Source: Rhyacichthys aspro
Lineage: Eukaryota; Chordata; Actinopteri; Gobiiformes; Rhyacichthyidae
Assembly (NCBI GenBank): GCA_036850595.1
Contig: CM072160.1
Coordinates: 7,953,773 to 8,017,772, forward strand
Length of the DNA: 64,000 nt
Direction of reading: 5' to 3'
Shown here: piece after piece, positions 26,101 through 37,616 of the stretch
Layout: every line of letters begins with the position of its first letter
How positions within the stretch are numbered: position 1 is the first letter of the stretch
Notes under the pieces: generated by a model
What the model was told of the DNA's origin: nothing
What the model saw: the letters and a program-made list of their open reading frames with translations, nothing else
The model's database searches: none
Position numbers and translations under genes: made by a program

Positions 26101-27004
26101 GTGACCACTCTGAAATGGACTAAGAGGAGAATGACTCACATAATGCAAAAAACAAAAAACAAAAAAACTTCTATATTAAATATTACCCAAATGAGTGAAT
26201 CCAGTTACCTGTTTGTCCTGGTAAGTAGATGGGTTTATCTGTTTGGATGAATGTCATTGGCTGATAAGGTTTGATTTGAACTTTCCTAACTTCTTTGGAG
26301 TAAAAGATATCTCCACGAACTTCCACTTCAAAGTCATGCATCACCTGGTACACCACTGACGGAGCCTGTTACAGACAAATAAACCATGAGCCAAAGAAAG
26401 AGGGAAAAAACAGTAAAACTGCAAGGTGTGAAAGTCACCTGAAAGTGGGAGCAGATGTGAAACTCTTGACTCGAAGTCTGTTGGAAGAGGACTTTCCTTT
26501 CCGTTGGAGACACGAGAGTAACCGTCATGGTAAGAGTCTCACTGGGCTGCAGGAGACTTGAACAGAAGGTGATTTCATCTCCAGCTCCGACAACTGCAGG
26601 TACTGCCACTATGTACAGTCTGCACAGACACAAACACCTCCAGTCACCTCGGGTCAGCAGCAGACTACTCTTCTTCACTCACTGTCTGCTAAATATCCAC
26701 ATTTAGACTAATACATAAAAGCCTTAGTCCTTGGGCTCCTATGTTTATCCATATCAAGGGACAGCGTTTATCTATTTTATCTACTTTAGTAAGCAGTGTC
26801 TTTCTCTATTTCACAGAGAGACAGCTGTAACAAAAAGTAGTGTAAGTATAGCCTACTGCTACTGACTTTTTTTTATGAAGAACTTTTTTTTTACATCTAC
26901 TAATCTATGGTCCAGTGTACTTACGGTTCTGATGCAGCCCAATCCACACCCATCAGGCTGACCAACAGCACCCATACCCCTATCTGAAGCCTGCAACAAC
27001 CCAT
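15705..27004 (-). CDS. Alpha-2-macroglobulin-like protease inhibitor
   Basis: About 36 exons on the minus strand. The first (27004 to about 26928) encodes a signal peptide MGCCRLQIGVWVLLVSL. Seven macroglobulin-type domains follow, including TFIQTDKPIYLPGQ (about 26270-26330) and FSPSSAVPGEDITLQVVAQP with CGLSAVDQS (about 21930-22075). The bait region is in exons near 21300-21580, between the LPV-type NLLPVQK segment and FFPETWIWD. The thioester site is MPYGCGEQNM (about 18765-18795), then QLTPVI and the alpha-helical domain with YKHNDGAYSTFG and GGFSSTQDTVVALQAL. The receptor-binding domain ends LKPAVVKIYDYYQPS and the stop is at 15705-15707. The protein traps proteases when the bait is cut and the thioester reacts; it is secreted. 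No frame break was seen in the exons read. Whether it is A2M, PZP-like or A2ML1-like needs a tree. Confidence 0.93.
19614..19794. repeat. Compound (TA)n/(CA)n microsatellite
   Basis: A long run of TA dinucleotides with a short CACACA insert and TACA interruptions, inside a macroglobulin intron. Tyr-Ile repeats predicted in one frame are an artefact of the repeat. Confidence 0.95.
23104..23196. repeat. (TA)n microsatellite
   Basis: About 45 uninterrupted TA units within a macroglobulin intron. The run could form a cruciform and is likely length-polymorphic. Confidence 0.95.
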
Positions 27005-27966
27005 GATGGACTGAAGTGGCCCAAATAGAGTCTGCAACACTAATAATATCTCCTCCCCTTAACACACCGTCCCTGACAAATCAGTTGCATGTATGTCCTA
27101 ACGTAGAGTAGGCACATAATAAATAAATAAATGAGTCAGCCGGTGAGTATGCATTAATACTTACACTTACAGCAATACTAATAATAAAAAATAATAAATA
27201 CTTACAGCATTCAGGGTTTTATGAGTCGTAAAGTTGTGAAAGCACACGCAGCATGTTGCGGAAGAATACATACAACAGTAGTACAACAAAATGTAGTTCT
27301 CTGGTGAAGCGCCTCACGTTTAAGACCTTCACAGCTCTTTGTTTGTTGGTGAGCACTCGATTAAACCTGCAGCATTTCCATTTGCCAATTTGACTTTTTG
27401 TAAATCTATTTGTGACTCTCCTGAGAGTGAAGTGTTTACCTGTGTTTGAGCGAGTTTGCCTTTCATGTAAAACAGTAACAAGTTCATTTTTATAAGTTTA
27501 AAACATAGAGTGCAACAATCACTGTGTAGCGGTCCATTTGCGAAGTTATCCTACCTTTAATTATAAATATGCCTGAAAATCCATGGACGGCACAGCAATT
27601 GTGCACCCCCTTGTGGTCAACATTTGGAATTGGCACAGGCACAAGTTTGGACAATTGAAATAGTGTCCATTTAGGAAGAAAATACAATGTGTTCTAATAT
27701 AAAAGTCTGCGAGTCATGATTGTAAATTCATCATAAATCAGAACTGGAAACCACACTTATATCACAATACACCCGTGGGAATTTCAGCTTCCCATTCAGC
27801 ATTTGTAATCACTCTTTGGAAATAATTGACATCTAAACCAAGAACTCATTGACTTCTCAAGTGGTTGCTCATTAAGTGGCACTCCAGCCCTGAACAAAAA
27901 GAGAAACTGCTGAAAGCAAAGCAGCACACTAGAATTTCATTATAATAACATTTGAAAACATTAAAT
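27005..27966. promoter_or_regulatory. Shared upstream region of macroglobulin and SLC6 genes
   Basis: The two genes start back to back with about 960 bases between their ATG codons. I see no CpG island and no clear TATA box. The SLC6 frame has an in-frame TAA at 27946, shortly before its ATG. Confidence 0.4.
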
Positions 27967-30900
27967 ATGCTGAAGAATCTTTTTGCTGCAAAGGATGAGA
28001 TCCCAGAAGAGAGAGGACAGTGGGGAAGTAAAGTGGAGTTTCTTCTTGCTGTGGCCGGAAACGTAGTCGGCTTGGGCAACGTTTGGAGGTTTCCCTACCT
28101 CTGCTACAAAAATGGAGGGGGTAAGTTAATGTGGCATCGCTTAAACCAAAATGCCATTGTCTGTTTGTTGATGGATATTTTGTAAATATCCATCAGGTGC
28201 ATTTTTGGTGCCGTATCTGGTATTTGTGGCCATCTGCGGAGTCCCTCTGTTTCTGCTGGAGACCAGTATCGGGCAGTACACCCAGGAAGGAGGCATCACA
28301 TGCTGGAGGAAACTTTGTCCTGTGGCAGAGGGTACCATGCTGTCTAGAAGTTCCTAATACAAAATAAAACTAACATCAACATATTTATATTTAAACAAGA
28401 GAGGAGTCTCAGGTGTTCTGGTTGTGCTAAAGTAAAGCAGCTCAGGTTAAGTAAGCATTTATCTGGTTAGGTTGCTTTGACCTTGTTAAGATTGATAGCA
28501 ATAACACATTGTACTTACTTTTAACAAGGTACATAACAGAATTAACATTAATGTATGACTGTAAAGGGTGTGACTGTAGTATAATGAATATAAACATCCT
28601 TAGTGGAAGACAGACTTTTTCTACTAAAATGACTAACCGACCCTGGTCCTGCAGGTGTTGGCTACGGTGGGCAGCTGATCCTACTGTACAGCTGCATGAC
28701 CTACATAATCATCCTGGCTTGGGCTTTGCTTTATCTGGTGTTCTCCTTCAGCCCACAGCTTCCCTGGGCCAGCTGCGGCAACTACTGGAACACAGGTACA
28801 ACACGACATGAGATTCTAATACTAATCTCACTGTTGTATTCATCAGATTGGATAAACGAGTGCTTATAAACCAGCTCTGGAGTTTGTCATTGGTGAAAAG
28901 ATAGGGCCATTAGAGAACAATTTCCTTGTACATCTTAGAATGCTGGATGATAAATAAATGCAACATACGATGTGCATTATGTGAACTCATAACAAGTCAA
29001 ATGTGTTGTGTTTTTAACCCCTTCTGACAGAGGATTGTGTAGACTTTTTGATAAAAAGGAACACATCTTGGAGCAACAACACTTTCCCAGCCTCCTCCGC
29101 CACTGAATTCTGGGAGTAGGTCTATTAGTTGTTTGTTTTTATACATAGTATTTAAAAAAAAAAAGTCATTATAAATTGTGTATTGTTTTGTTTTGCTTTG
29201 TTTTCTCATTTAGGCGACGAGTCTTGGCTATCTCTGGTGGGATTGAAGAGATCGGCAGTATCCGATGGGAGATTCTAGTGTGCCTGATTGTTATGTGGAT
29301 CACTTGCTACTTTTGTATCTGGAAAGGAGTCAAGTCTACTGGAAAAGTGCTGAAATAACATACAATTATATTGCAAAAAGCCCCACATATCAAATAATCT
29401 TTTTTTTTGCTTTTCCCCCAGGTGGTTTATTTTACTGCTACCTTTCCTTATGTGATGTTGTTAATTTTACTTGTGCGAGGACTGTCTCTTCCCGGGGCTT
29501 TACAAGGAGTGGTGTTTTATCTCCTCCCTGAGCCTTCACGACTCACAGACCCTCAGGTAGAAGATCTCTCAGAACATGTAAAGACAATAATGAACATGCA
29601 TATTGAGCATATTGTTTCTATTGGAGCAGGTTTGGATGGAGGCTGGAGCTCAGATCTTCTTCTCCTACAGTGTCGGTGTGGGCTCTCTGACTGTTCTGGG
29701 CAGCTATAACAAATACAACAACAACTGTTATCGGTAAAGTTATGAACACTCAAGAGCTGATAGTGACCCAATGCTGTCAGTATGTACAGAAGAACAAGTT
29801 TAAGAGATCCCTGAAATGCAATAGAAACAACTCTGATAACAGTGATTTCAATTAAATTACAATGAAACCATGAACAAATCTAAAAATAATAACATTTGTC
29901 AAAAATCAAATGTATTGTGTTGTCTAAATGATGTGTTTGATTTTCCAGAGACTGCCTGTGGCTCTGTTTGCTGAACAGTGGCACCAGTGTGGTAGCTGGC
30001 TTTGCAGTTTTCTCAGTGTTGGGATTCATGGCAAATGAACAAGGTGTTCCAATTTCAGAGGTGGCAGAATCAGGTAATCAATGCTTCTTCTCTTGTGTAT
30101 CTTATAATAAAGGCAGTCTAATAATAATGTTATGGAATGCTTTGCTATGGAAAAGTGAAAATAAAACATACACACAAGTCTGAATGAACCCTGACTGTGC
30201 TGGTATATTACATCAAATAATGACACACTGAATTTGCCAACACAGACTGCTTCAGTTTGTGGTAGTCTTAGTGATAGTCTTATGCCACCTTGAGGTAAGC
30301 CTGGGTACTACACTTTAAAGAACTCAGTGCAACTTAAGTCTGGCATGGCAACACTTGGTAAGCATTACTGTTCAGGCAAGTTTGACACATATTTGAACAA
30401 AGAGCTTCTGTATCATATCTGACTGAGCTGGCGGTGCCCCAGGACACTGGTACTGAATAATAGAATTTTACTTACCTCTGCCAAAAAGGTTGCTACAGTA
30501 AGGGTTCTCTCATCTTGTATTGCATTTATGTAGTAGTTTACATGAAAATACACACACGAACAGGGGTACAGGTCTCAGTAAGGTATTAATTTCTTCATAC
30601 ACCGATGGCAAAAAGATGACTGTAACCAACATCTTGTGTGAACAGCGATTTCATTTTAGCCCGTGCATTCATGCATAGTAGTAACTGTGCATGTTACCCT
30701 CCAGAGTTGTGACTGGTGGAATGTCTTATTTTCTACATAGGACCGGGTTTGGCATTTATAGCATATCCACAGGCTGTAGCCATGATGCCCCTGCCTCAGT
30801 TGTGGGCCATCTGTTTCTTTGTGATGCTCATTCTTTTGGGCCTGGACACACAAGTAAGACAAACACAAACAAACCCTAATACATTTCAGATAAACATCAA

Positions 30901-32894
30901 CAAATTGTCAACATTTGTATTTGTTTTGTGCAGTTTGTTGCCATGGAGGTGGTCATGACATCCATCATAGACATGTTTCCGGCAGTGATGCGTAGGGCTG
31001 GACGTCGGGAATGCTTCCTCCTCGTCTTCTGTCTCATGTGCTTCTTCTCTCAGCTCGTCATGGTTACTGAGGTCTCTGTTAAGTGTCCTCTTAACGTCTA
31101 TTACCTGTTCTTCCTGACATTAAGCATTTCATTATGTTATGTTATATTATGTCTGCAGGGAGGGATGTATGTGTTCCAGATGTTCGACTATTATGCTTGC
31201 AACGGAGCCTGCATCCTCTTCCTGTGTGTGTTTGAAACATTAGCTTTAGGATGGATTTTTGGTGGGTACAGTAAACATCGCATTAATGTTACAACCATTG
31301 AAGTAAATCTAAGTATGCCATGTGACTTGAGTTAAATCTATTCTTTAATGAAGGTGCAGAGAAGCTGTTTGGCATCATAAAGGACATGACAGGTGTGAGG
31401 GCCAACCTGTACTTCAAAATCTGTTGGCTCTATCTCACTCCAGGAGTTTCACTGGTGAGTCATGTGGTCCATGTTTCTGAAGAAGTCTCAGAGCCAAAAA
31501 TCAAACACAAATGTTTGACTTTTTTTATTTTTCCAGATTTCCTTCATATGTTCTTTAGTGGAGTACCAGCCTCTAACTTTCAACCGCTGGTATGTGTATC
31601 CGGCCTGGGCGTACATCTTGGGTTGGGTAATGGCCCTCTCCTCCATTCTGCTGGTGCCAGGGTGGGCACTGTATAAGATGGGCACTGAATCTGGGACTCT
31701 TATTGAGGTACTGTGACTGGTACAATATACAATCCTAAAAATATACTTTTTTCCCTGTTTCTCAAAAGGATGCACAAAACTTGAAGCAACACTACATATT
31801 CTTTGGAGTTTTCTAGCATCTAAAGGCCTCTACATGGCTGCAAACTCAAAAAGGACTGTTGAGTGTTAGTATTTTAAATATTCTATGATAAATGGATTGG
31901 TTGTGTAAATTAAATGGTAAAGTAAATGGTCCTTGGGAGATATTGTGGTCATCAGACATCTGGAGAGTTGGGTGCACTGTTGTGAAAAAGCAGATATTCT
32001 TCCTTTTTCATCTTGGAAACTGTGAAATTGCTCAAAGCATTACATAAAAAAAAGACTAAATATTAAATTATTATTACAGTCCCAGCACCACTTTAATAAC
32101 TAAGGACCAGATCTGATCTAGAGTTACAGGATTATGTAATGACAAAGTGTACCTTGACAAGCCTATTTTCAATGGCATGATTGCATTCCTTTCTGTAAAT
32201 AGCAGTGGAATCTAATGTGAACCACTCAGGTACAAACTGCTTTTCTATTGTTTATGCAATTGGCAGGAGTCTCCAAACATTAAAGCATGATGTCAGCAAC
32301 TGCCTCTTGGCAAGTTTGGCCATGCTTTAGTTGTGATACTAGTGAAAAAGCACCTTTCTTAAAATTGCAGCAGTCAACGTTTCTATTTAAAGAAAAAAAA
32401 TATATATACAATGGATTTCTTCTATATATATATATACTATAAAAAATGTGACACTGGATTTTTTTATAGATGAATTTTGAAGATTTTTGATAGTCAATGT
32501 AGACAGAGAGGCTTTAGCGCATGACCCGAGCCAGAACCAAACCCACGTCTCCCTGTGCTCTACCTCGTGAAACACCAAAATGCCCCTCGATGCTGGTTTT
32601 TTAACAAACTCTTCAAATTTGTCTTTGCAAATAAAATGACTTTATTAGTTATATCCAAGCTTGTTATGTCATTTTACAGCAGCCGACACCACATCTTGCA
32701 AAATGGAAAATATTTTTACTTTAGAACAGCATTAAGTCTATTTTGTAAAAGGTTACTTTATTCATCTTTGTTTTCTTTAATAGCGTTTTAATCGCCTGTG
32801 CAAGCCCAATCCTGACTACCGTCTGACTCACAAACAACAAGCAGAGCTGCAGTGCACCGGAGAGGAAGCCCTGGAGGAGTTTAGTACCTACTGA
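27967..32894 (+). CDS. SLC6 Na+/Cl--coupled transporter, GABA/taurine/betaine/creatine branch
   Basis: Fourteen exons: 27967-28120, 28197-28331, 28655-28795, 29031-29115, 29214-29346, 29422-29556, 29630-29733, 29949-30073, 30741-30853, 30934-31071, 31159-31261, 31354-31454, 31537-31707, 32784-32894. Total 582 residues, twelve membrane helices. Family marks: GLGNVWRFPYLCYKNGGG in TM1, LETSIGQYTQEGG, CYFCIWKGVKSTGKV, SYNKYNNNCYRDC, and NSGTSVVAGFAVFSVLGF. The extracellular loop after TM3 has the Cys pair and two N-glycosylation sequons (NTS, NNT). The closest named relatives by eye are GAT2 (SLC6A13), BGT1 (SLC6A12) and TauT. The substrate is uncertain because the TM1 site residue is Asn (AGNVVGLG) where relatives have Glu, Gly or Phe, and TM3 has TY rather than YY. 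The N-terminus is short (about 20 residues before TM1), so an upstream exon is possible. Donors of exons 5 and 10 are non-consensus. Confidence 0.92.
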
Positions 32895-33185
32895 CACTAC
32901 AGTATGTGAGAAGTTACATAATCCTGAAGACTTCAGCAACAGCATATTGTGTTTCCATTGAATTAGCCTTATGTGTGAAGAAAATGAGCTTTATTTAAAT
33001 AAGTGAAAGAGGAGTGAAAATATATAAAGCACTTTGAGATGTGTATTTTTCATTATTGGTAGTGGTTGGTTATACAAACACACAGGGAAAAAAAGACATG
33101 CACATACCACATGCATAAAACCTTTACTATTACTACCATTTCTCACATGCATATTGTCCATCCATTAACTGCCAATAAAACATGA
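32895..33185 (+). other. SLC6 gene 3' untranslated region
   Basis: AT-rich sequence after the TGA at 32892-32894. AATAAA at 33174-33179 is the first good poly(A) signal; others follow by about 33270. Between there and the cipc stop at 34018 no gene is recognised. Confidence 0.45.
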
Positions 33186-34017
33186 CATCTTCAAAATTAA
33201 TAAAACATGTAAATAAAGAAAAAAAATGACATAAAGCCTGCCACAGACATTACCTTAATAAGTGAAATGAATAAAGGAACTTGTTAACCAGTGAGTGGTG
33301 GTGTGACTGGTTACAGTATAAACAAAAGCAAAAAGTTAAGGCAATTTATAAGATTACCCAGCACTGCAGTCTTTGCTTCAGGTGCAACTTTTTTCTTGAG
33401 GTTTCCTCCTGATATTCTACACATAATCTTAAAGGCACCAACATTATTTTATGTAGTAAGAAAAATGATTCAAGCAAAATCCCTGATCTCTCTCACAGCA
33501 AACCATCTATTGATGATAATATTGATGATAAAATGTCTGGCCAACCATCCTAACTCTTTTTCTGATCTATAAGATGTGGATTTGAGAAAGATGCAGACTA
33601 AACTATGACTTGGCACAATTAGATGGACACAATCAGTAACAAATGACTGCATAAAGCTCACCCAGTGTACATAAAGGATCACAAAATGCTGTTAAGTATG
33701 GACTGATGTCCATGGCCGGCCAGACTTGTGTGGTGCTGGTATTGGTGCATTTAATCTGTTGTGTTTCTAAGAGAATATCCATATTCAGGAGAAACTCTTG
33801 TATTTTAGTGTTAGAACCTGAAGCACTCCTTTCATAACAATGTCATACCAATGTAAAAGACTAACACACAGGAGAGTGGCCTGACTACACCTGTGCTTTT
33901 CAGCTGCTGACATGTCCTGTTGGCTCATTATGAAATCACATTATAATTAATATCAAGTCAGGTTCTGCAAAACTAAGTCTGAGTGCATATGCTCCGATGC
34001 AAAAGCCACAGTTAATG

Positions 34018-36208
34018 CTAATTGGTGTTTCTGTCTGGAGGCGTAAGGGTGTCTTTCTCCGAGAGAGCCTCGGTGGACTTGATTTCCCTGCTTTGCTCTG
34101 ACGGCGACTGCTCTGGTACAATGGCGGTAACAACAGGAGCTGGTGGTGCGCCGTCATCTCCACCGCTAACACTTTGCTTACTGCTTAACTCTGGATTTGT
34201 AGCTGGGTTTTGTAAAGCGTGCATGTCTTTTAGGTCAGGGTAGCTGCCAGACTCGGCCATTATTTTGTGTAGATTTAACCACATATTGTTAGGGCTTTGG
34301 TTAGAACTGTTAGCCAACTGAAATAATAACTCTGAATGTTGTCGCAGCTGGACAATGTCCCGCCTGGTAGCGTTGCTTTGGCGCAGCAGTTCCTTGGTGC
34401 GCATTGTAATGTCCAACAGCCCTGACTGCCTCAAAACCTGCACTGTATTAAGAAAACGTCGATGGCGAGTGTTAATGATGCTGTTTTTGTTCAGTTCAGG
34501 TCTTGCGGAGGAGGAGGCTACAGATGAGGTGGTCTTGATTGATGAGGCAGTTGTGCCGCTGGAGGATGGCATACTTTTGCTGGCTAAGACTATTTTAGGC
34601 TGCTTATAAATATGTTGCTCAAGAAGACTCCTGTTCACTTGTGGGCTACCACTCTTGTGTTCAGTGCACACACGCTTACTCTGATTTTGAGTTTCATCAT
34701 TTAGAGTCATTTTATCGGGTGGTTTCTTGCTAGGATGTGGGGCAATCCGAGGATAGGAGTTTAGAATTGGTAGATATGAAGAGCTGATTTTCTTTCCTGA
34801 GACGTTGCTTTTACAAAGTGTTGCTCTGGGAAGTTGCAGTGTGGGAGGCGACTGCAGCAGAAACACTGGTTTTGAACCTGGGACACTATTCGGCCTGCTT
34901 CCATTTGACCAAAGAAGCTGCCCATTTCTCTGGATGACACGAGGCTAGTAGGAGAAATAGAACAATACGTAAAAAAATAGGTAAAAATATATATGACATT
35001 TATAATGGTAAAGATAACTTGTCTGTATCATTTCTTACCTGCTCATGAACCATGTTCTTAATTATATAAAAGGATGGAAGCTGTTGTGGTGTCACATTAC
35101 CGACTCCATGATTACTGTTTTTCTCTTGTTCATTTTGATTCAATTGTAATTTCTCTGCCATGTCCCTGGACTGTTTTTTGTTGTTCTGATCTTCTGCATG
35201 CTGCCAGTCAGAGCCAGTGTCTGGAAAGAGCAGACAAAAGAAACATAAAAACTTGAGAAATGCCATAATATCACACACACCTTGAATTTGTTCAGTTTGT
35301 TAAACATTTAATATTACAGCAACTATTTACTTAGACTCACCTGAGAAACCTGAGTCTTTTTCAGAACTACAGTGGGACCCCCTTCCACTGGAGCTGTATA
35401 TGTGTTTAGAGTCATGTACTGGCTGTATGGCTGTGCTGTTGCTCTTATCGTTAGCATTCTTGGTAGATGAAGCAGAAGGGTTGGCCTCATTCGAGCAAAT
35501 CTGCTCCTTTGGCATGATGAACCCTTGTGAAGCAATTAAAGACATTTAAAATTATTGCTGGACACAATAAGACTATTACAAAGTGAAAAATTAACAGTGC
35601 ATATTTCCAAAATGTTACAACAAAGCTTTATTGCAGACCTTTTAGGCTGCAAAGTTCACATCTCGCAACAAAGTGTCTTGTCCTGTGAGAGCTGTAAATA
35701 TCTCAAGCAATAGTTAGTGGAGATGGGCCAGTGGGGAAGTTGAGCCACCCCTTGTTGATTTTGATTTTATGTTATTTCGTATATATTAAATGATACATTC
35801 AAGAGTTTCAGCAGGATAGTAAGCTTACCCTCCTGGGGTGCAACTTAGCCCTTACATGGGGCAAGTTGAGCCTCCCCCTTTTTATTTATTGGCACAAAGA
35901 CCACCCCTCTTAATGTCCGGTTATTATGCAACACTTCAATCTGAGGCCAGCCCTCCTGCAAAGCCACACTTCCTCTTATTGGTCGTAAATATAAAGCCTA
36001 CACAGAACCAACAATTAAAGCACTAGAAACGTAAAAGTGTTGTGGGTCACTAGGGGGCTAAATGGCTTTGACAGGAAAAAAAAAAAGTGAAAAAAAAAAG
36101 TGAAAAGCAGCTCCAAATGCATTTCACACACCTATAGTTACATACCTCGTCAGTCTGTCCGTTTTTAAACTTACCTCCAAATAGTTGCTGTTTTCTGTAA
36201 ACAGCCAT
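34018..36208 (-). CDS. cipc: CLOCK-interacting pacemaker (CIPC)
   Basis: Exons 36175-36208, 35341-35523, 35039-35220 and 34018-34944 join in phase to 441 residues (human CIPC 399). The match rests on the N-terminal SEKDSGFSD, the central YLPILNSYPRIAPHP, and the C-terminal coiled-coil block with HRRFLNTVQVLRQSGLLDIT and RTKELLRQSNATRRDI, all aligned with human CIPC. The mammalian protein is a nuclear repressor that binds CLOCK and dampens the circadian loop. The start is chosen at 36208 because a 34-base exon (MAVYRKQQLFG) joins exactly in frame to exon 2 at acceptor CACAAG; initiation in exon 2 at 35513-35515 (MPKEQ) remains possible. The Ser/Thr-rich middle is poorly conserved. Fish may carry two copies; which one this is cannot be told here. 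Confidence 0.9.
35725..35890. repeat. Diverged GGGGCAAGTTGAGCC phrases in a cipc intron
   Basis: Related phrases occur three times within 160 bases: GGGGAAGTTGAGCC near 35733, GGGGTGCAACTTAGCC near 35835, and GGGGCAAGTTGAGCC near 35858. This looks like the remnant of a dispersed element, family not identified. Confidence 0.4.
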
Positions 36209-37616
36209 GTCCCATCCGTCCCGTTTTAAATTTCAGCGCTTTCATAAAACCAACCAAGTCAAATCAAAGTTGAAATGATTAATGTCTGGATCTTTTGTCA
36301 AATGTACCGTAGTAGGACAGAGGCAACAAAATGAGATTCAACAGAGTCAAGCCACCCACAGTTAAACTGTTTCCGGCTGTGAACGCTTTTAAAACCATAT
36401 CTATTTCTAAAAGCATCCTCTGGAAACACACATACACCCGGCAGCCCGTGGCCTTAAAAGTCATATAGTCCTTACATACCGAAAGGATACAGTTGAAACC
36501 AGCACCATTTGGCTAAATAGCACTTGGCGGACTTCTATTGAGACATTCCGGTTACACTCTCGAGCCTGCTTGACGTTTCTGCTTAGCGTTGTGGCGAAAG
36601 AACAGTTACAAAAATATAGGCTAATAGCCCTAAAAATGTCTTCGTCCTACCATATAATACTAGATCAATGCATCTATAATTTCCAATATCGAGTTAAATG
36701 CAAATGTTGGGTGAAAAATCGTGTGCGTTACCTTAACTGAACCCAGGTCACCCCTCCTCCTCCTGCCAGACGCACAGCATGAGCTGCAAGCATGGACTGC
36801 GATCCCATTGGTTTACGCACAGCACAGACAACCAATCACACACTACTGCACGTATGGAAGCGTAGTAGACGAGACAAAACAAGACTCCTATTATGAGACA
36901 GATGTAAACAGGGAATTGTGGTTTGTAATTGCATAGAAATTATAGCCAATAATTTAAAAAAAACCTAGGCCACATGCAATTTGATGTGTGTTTATCAACA
37001 TTTTGTGACCAATGAAGGAAAAGACTAGTTTTACATAGAAAGGCACACTTCGTGCAGGATGTGGGCTTTAGCTGAAATAGGGCTGGCCAATACTAGAGAA
37101 ACCCATCAACAAAAACACCCAAAGCCTCCAGTTGACGTACTTCTTTGGTTGAAAGAATAATAGGATGAAGACATGATTGGGAATTGGCCGTAATAGTTCA
37201 CAGCAAAAGCATGTTTTGTTAGATAAACAGGTTCAAATGAAGATTCAAATAAAGCATTGTTAACAAGTGTTGCATCTTCCAAAAATCAAGAATAAAATCT
37301 GCTTGAATTCAAATTGCAGCAGACACTTTATTTTAACATTAAAAAGGTCTCAATTTGATAATACAATCCACATCCTCTCCATTCTCTCAAATGACAAAAC
37401 AAACACAGATACAAGTATTTATCAGCTGCAAGATAAGAGCATAAAACAGTGCATGTATTTTGCATACACTTCTTTAATATTCGGAATTAAAGCTTTTCCA
37501 CTTCGTCCTCAGCAATTTCTATTATTGTTTTAAAGCCAAAGCCAGACTTGAACCACACAGGAATGAAGTTCTAAAATAATGCAGCATTTCATCTTATATC
37601 TTAATACTTTGAGATA
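36209..37616. other. cipc upstream region, then gap to ccnp
   Basis: Holds the cipc leader and promoter on the minus strand (probably 36209-36600) and a moderately CpG-containing stretch at 36720-36900. No other gene is recognised. Confidence 0.4.

Noticed and set aside
27952..27966. Five-codon extension of the SLC6 N-terminus
   Set aside because: It would start with TTG; the first true ATG is 27967 and a TAA stands at 27946.
35327..35545. cipc start at the ATG at 35545
   Set aside because: An acceptor CACAAG splits this frame after the ATG, and the upstream 34-base exon joins in phase.
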